In this document: piece by piece, positions 5,771 to 8,075 of the stretch
How positions within the stretch are numbered: the stretch's first letter is position 1
Layout of the letters: every line of letters starts with the position of its first letter
DNA from: an uncultured Lachnospiraceae bacterium
GTDB lineage: Bacteria > Bacillota > Clostridia > Lachnospirales > Lachnospiraceae
Direction: 5' to 3'
Length of the DNA stretch: 8,075 nucleotides
Assembly: GCA_946630645.1 (NCBI GenBank)
Contig: CAMOZD010000040.1
Location: 1 to 8,075 of the forward strand
Position numbers and translations under genes: made by a program
The notes under the pieces: model-generated
What the model was told of the DNA's origin: nothing
Databases searched by the model: none
Seen by the model: only the letters and a program-made list of their open reading frames with translations

Positions 5771-5833
5771 CAAATAATTTGATATTTGTGGGAATTAACT
5801 GGGATTATCCCATGTTTTTTGCAATTTGCAAAA
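5771..5833 (+). promoter_or_regulatory. glnA leader: operator-like dyads and attenuator-like hairpin
   Basis: Three inverted repeats in a row. CAAATA/TATTTG (5771-5788) is centred at the predicted start of transcription, where a repressor would bind. TGGGA-TTA-TCCCA (5800-5812) is followed two bases later by six T (5815-5820), like a weak intrinsic terminator. TTTTGCAA-T-TTGCAAAA (5817-5833) is a perfect 17-bp dyad whose left arm includes part of that T-run, so the structures compete. A second TGGGA (5789-5793) could pair with the same TCCCA. No GlnR box (TGTNA-N7-TNACA) is seen. Confidence 0.45.
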
Positions 5834-5866
5834 TAAAATCATTCAATTTTTACCAAGGAGTTATCC

Positions 5867-7198
5867 ATGAAGCATTATACAAAACAGGATATTATACATT
5901 TGGCAGGAGAGGAAGAGGTGGAATTTATCCATCTTCAGTTCACTGATGTTTTCGGAATGCCAAAGGATGTGGTTATCACCGCAGGCCAGCTGGAGCGGGC
6001 CCTGGATAATAAATGTACCTTTGACGGGTCTTCCATAGAAGGTTTTGTCCGTATTGAGGAGTCGGATATGTACTTATATCCGGACCTGTCTACCTTTCAG
6101 ATTTTTCCCTGGAGATTCCGTCAGGCCAAGGAGGCCCGGCTCATGTGTGATGTCTACCGGCCGGAGGGGATTCCCTTTGAGGGGGACAGCCGCTACATTT
6201 TAAAGAAGGTACTGAGAAAATGTGCCTCCATGGGCTATTCCTTTGAGGTGGGGCCCGAGTGTGAGTTTTTCCTTTTCCAGAAGGACCAGGAAGGAAAGCC
6301 GGTGACAGAGATCCATGACCATGCCGGCTATTTTGATATTCAGCCCATAGACGCCGGGGAGGATACCAGGCGGGAGGCAGTTCTCATGCTGGAGAAAATG
6401 GGTTTCTGGATCGAAGCCTCCCACCATGAGGTGGCACCCTGCCAGCATGAGCTGGACTTCCAGCCGGCCAATGCTCTGGATATGGCCGATATTCTCATGA
6501 CTTTCAAGATGACCGTCAGGACCCTGGCAAAAAAGAACGGCCTTCATGCCACCTTTATGCCCAAACCATTTGCCGGTTTGGATGGGTCCGGTCTTCATAT
6601 TAATATGGCTTTGAAGAAAGATGGGAAAAATATTTTCTTTGATAAAAAGGATAAAATGAAGCTATCAAAAGAATGCTATCATTTCATCGCAGGTCTTCTC
6701 GACCATGCCAGAGGCATGTCCCTGATCTGTAATCCGCTGGTGAATTCCTACAAGAGACTTGTTCCAGGCTACGAGGCGCCTACGGCCGTCTCCTGGTCTG
6801 CCATGAACCGCAGTCCCCTGATCCGGATTCCTGATTCCAGGGGAGCAGGAACCAGGGTGGAATTCCGGAGCCCTGACCCCTCCTCCAATCCCTACCTGGT
6901 AATGGCTGTCTGCCTGGCGGCAGGCCTGGATGGAATAGAGAGGGAGCTGCCGGTACCAGACCCCATTGGGAAAAATATGTATGAGATCAGTGCCGAGGAG
7001 CTGGGTAAGCTCCATGTAAAAATGCTGCCCGGCAACCTTCAGGAGGCCTGTCAGGCTTTCGGCCAGGACCCGCTGATGAGTCAGGTTCTGGGTCAGCATA
7101 TCAGCCGCAAATATCTGGAGGCCAAAAGGCGGGAGTGGCTGGACTACAGCAGGCAGGTAAGCGGCTGGGAGCTGGATCAATACCTGTTTAAGTATTGA
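5867..7198 (+). CDS. glnA: Glutamine synthetase, type I (GSI-alpha)
   Basis: Cytoplasmic dodecameric enzyme that makes glutamine from glutamate, ammonia and ATP, the main entry point of ammonia. Its 443 residues match the Bacillus-type GSI-alpha length. The N-terminal beta-grasp domain carries DGSSIEGFVR (53-62), including R62, the position tied to feedback inhibition in B. subtilis. Catalytic blocks: GPECEFFLF (129-137) with metal ligands E131 and E133; SHHEVAPCQHELDF (185-198) with E188 and E195, where C192 stands in the usual Gly position; MPKPFAGLDGSGLHIN (231-246) with H244; NPLVNSYKRLVPGYEAPTA (289-307) with R297 and the flexible-loop E303; and RVEFRSPDPSSNPYL (330-344). The beta-type adenylylation motif NLYDLP is absent, as expected for the alpha type. 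AAGGAG lies 6 bases before the ATG. It is divergent from queH, with a complex leader that suggests nitrogen control. Confidence 0.97.
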   Translation: MKHYTKQDIIHLAGEEEVEFIHLQFTDVFGMPKDVVITAGQLERALDNKCTFDGSSIEGFVRIEESDMYLYPDLSTFQIFPWRFRQAKEARLMCDVYRPEGIPFEGDSRYILKKVLRKCASMGYSFEVGPECEFFLFQKDQEGKPVTEIHDHAGYFDIQPIDAGEDTRREAVLMLEKMGFWIEASHHEVAPCQHELDFQPANALDMADILMTFKMTVRTLAKKNGLHATFMPKPFAGLDGSGLHINMALKKDGKNIFFDKKDKMKLSKECYHFIAGLLDHARGMSLICNPLVNSYKRLVPGYEAPTAVSWSAMNRSPLIRIPDSRGAGTRVEFRSPDPSSNPYLVMAVCLAAGLDGIERELPVPDPIGKNMYEISAEELGKLHVKMLPGNLQEACQAFGQDPLMSQVLGQHISRKYLEAKRREWLDYSRQVSGWELDQYLFKY

Positions 7199-7220
7199 TA
7201 AATATTGATAAGTGTTGATG
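7191..7220 (+). repeat. 10-bp tandem repeat over the glnA stop codon
   Basis: Three consecutive 10-base units, AGTATTGATA, AATATTGATA and AGTGTTGATG. The first contains the final Tyr codon and the TGA stop of glnA; the rest is untranslated. It looks like slippage duplication of the gene end. Confidence 0.75.
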
Positions 7221-7243
7221 TAAATGTTTGTGATGATTAATTT

Positions 7244-7273
7244 TTGAATACAGAGAATACTGGATATTATAAA
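7244..7273 (+). promoter_or_regulatory. Possible promoter of dapF
   Basis: -35 TTGAAT (7244-7249), an 18-base spacer and -10 TATAAA (7268-7273), 37 bases upstream of the dapF start. No clear terminator lies between glnA and this site, so dapF may also be read from glnA. Confidence 0.45.
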
Positions 7274-7309
7274 AAAGCATTGAAAGCTCTTTAGAAGATG
7301 GAGGATAAT

Positions 7310-8075
7310 ATGAGATTTACAAAAATGCATGGCCTGGGCAATGATTATGTCTATGTGAATTGTTTTCAGGAGCAGGTGGACCATGCCCCTGCCCTGGCCC
7401 GCTATGTCAGTGACCGCCATTTTGGGGTGGGGTCTGACGGACTGATTCTGATCTGCCCTTCCCGGAAGGCTGATTTTCGTATGGATATGTATAACGCTGA
7501 CGGGTCCCAGGCAGAAATGTGCGGCAATGGTATCCGAAGTGTGGCCAAATATGTCTATGACTATGGTCTGACAGACAAGACAGAGATTTCTGTTGAAACC
7601 CTGGCCGGCATTAAATATCTGAAGCTGACCGTGGAGGAAGGCAAGGTCAGCAAGGTCAGGGTAAATATGGGGGAGCCAATCCTGGATCCGGCCCTGATCC
7701 CTGTAAATGTTCCGGACCATCCCCCGGTCAGAGTACCCATAGAAGCCGGCGGAAAGAAGTGGGAGATGACTTGTGTGTCCATGGGTAACCCCCATGCGGT
7801 GGTTTTTATCGATAAGGTCAGTGACCTGGACATAGAGGCTGTAGGCCCTGCCTTTGAGAATCATCCCCTTTTCCCCAGGAGGACCAATACGGAGTTTGTA
7901 GAACTGCTGGACAGAGAGCATGTTAATATGAGGGTCTGGGAGAGAGGTTCCGGGGAAACCCTGGCCTGTGGTACCGGGGCCTGTGCCGTCGGTGTGGCCT
8001 GTGTACTCAATGGCCTTACCGAGGATAAGCTCACAGTTCATCTTCTGGGCGGAGACCTGGAGATCTTCTGGGACC
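7310..8075 (+). CDS. dapF: Diaminopimelate epimerase (partial, cut by window end)
   Basis: Cofactor-independent epimerase converting LL- to meso-diaminopimelate in the cytoplasm, for lysine and peptidoglycan. The visible 255 residues are open to the right edge; family members are about 275-285 residues, so roughly 20-30 are missing. Family marks: MHGLGNDYVYVN (6-17), RHFGVGSDGLI (36-46), YNADGSQAEMCGNGIR (61-76) with the first catalytic cysteine C71, the SMGNPHAV turn (157-164), and WERGSGETLACGTGACA (210-226) with the second catalytic cysteine C220. Both cysteines of the two-base mechanism are intact. GGAGG (7300-7304) sits 5 bases before the ATG. It is co-directional with glnA at 111 bases, perhaps partly co-transcribed. 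The epimerase implies a DAP pathway that yields the LL-isomer, via succinylase, acetylase or DapL. Confidence 0.97.
   Translation, partial: MRFTKMHGLGNDYVYVNCFQEQVDHAPALARYVSDRHFGVGSDGLILICPSRKADFRMDMYNADGSQAEMCGNGIRSVAKYVYDYGLTDKTEISVETLAGIKYLKLTVEEGKVSKVRVNMGEPILDPALIPVNVPDHPPVRVPIEAGGKKWEMTCVSMGNPHAVVFIDKVSDLDIEAVGPAFENHPLFPRRTNTEFVELLDREHVNMRVWERGSGETLACGTGACAVGVACVLNGLTEDKLTVHLLGGDLEIFWD

Noticed and set aside
6974..6985. GlnA adenylylation site
   Set aside because: A Tyr (Y372) aligns with the region of the E. coli modified Tyr, but the surrounding NLYDLP motif is absent and the protein is of the alpha type, whose Bacillus member also has a Tyr here without being adenylylated.
6665..8041. 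Long open frame of 458 codons on the minus strand
   Set aside because: It lies antisense to the 3' half of glnA, the intergenic gap and most of dapF, both unmistakable by their catalytic motifs. The translation has no family resemblance and no sensible start signal; it is a codon-bias shadow.

Overview
The window looks like ordinary chromosomal DNA from a low-to-mid GC Firmicute, most likely a Lachnospiraceae-type Clostridia. The reasons are the DUF4364 / TIGR01212 radical SAM pair, a long Rho with an inserted linker, a QueH-type epoxyqueuosine reductase, a 443-residue GSI-alpha glutamine synthetase that lines up with the Bacillus enzyme, and strong AGGAGG ribosome binding sites. I see no phage, IS, CRISPR, tRNA or rRNA signal.

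Layout. At the left end a perfect 15-bp hairpin terminator (51-88) closes a leftward two-gene operon: a TIGR01212 radical SAM protein (1584 to 670) and a translationally coupled DUF4364 winged-helix-like protein (673 to 140). Its promoter sits back to back with the rightward promoter of rho (1887-3584). Rho is followed, with no convincing intrinsic terminator, by a small multidrug export family membrane protein (3674-4147). A 305-bp gene-free stretch then holds four 33-bp tandem repeats, the last of which supplies the -35 box of a promoter. That promoter serves a short membrane protein with a C-terminal zinc ribbon and a TTG start (4453-4866). Next come 21-bp tandem repeats and the leftward queH (5632 to 4970). 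A divergent regulatory region rich in inverted repeats separates queH from glnA (5867-7198). The window ends inside dapF (7310 onward), which is cut by the right edge.

How the genes relate. These are housekeeping units, not one pathway: transcription termination (Rho), tRNA queuosine synthesis (QueH), nitrogen assimilation (GlnA) and lysine/peptidoglycan precursor synthesis (DapF), plus three conserved proteins of unknown or loosely defined function. GlnA and DapF are both amino-acid metabolism genes in the same direction, but a candidate promoter lies between them.

The most unusual thing is the density of short tandem repeats with unrelated units: 27 bp inside rho, 33 bp and 21 bp between genes, and 10 bp across the glnA stop codon. 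The rho repeat encodes an Arg/Asp/Gln-rich linker of about a dozen 9-residue units in an otherwise fully conserved Rho. The second point of interest is the glnA leader, which has a dyad at the predicted transcription start, a weak hairpin followed by six T, and an overlapping 8-bp dyad. I found no clear undescribed multi-gene system; the rho linker is the best candidate for unusual biology.
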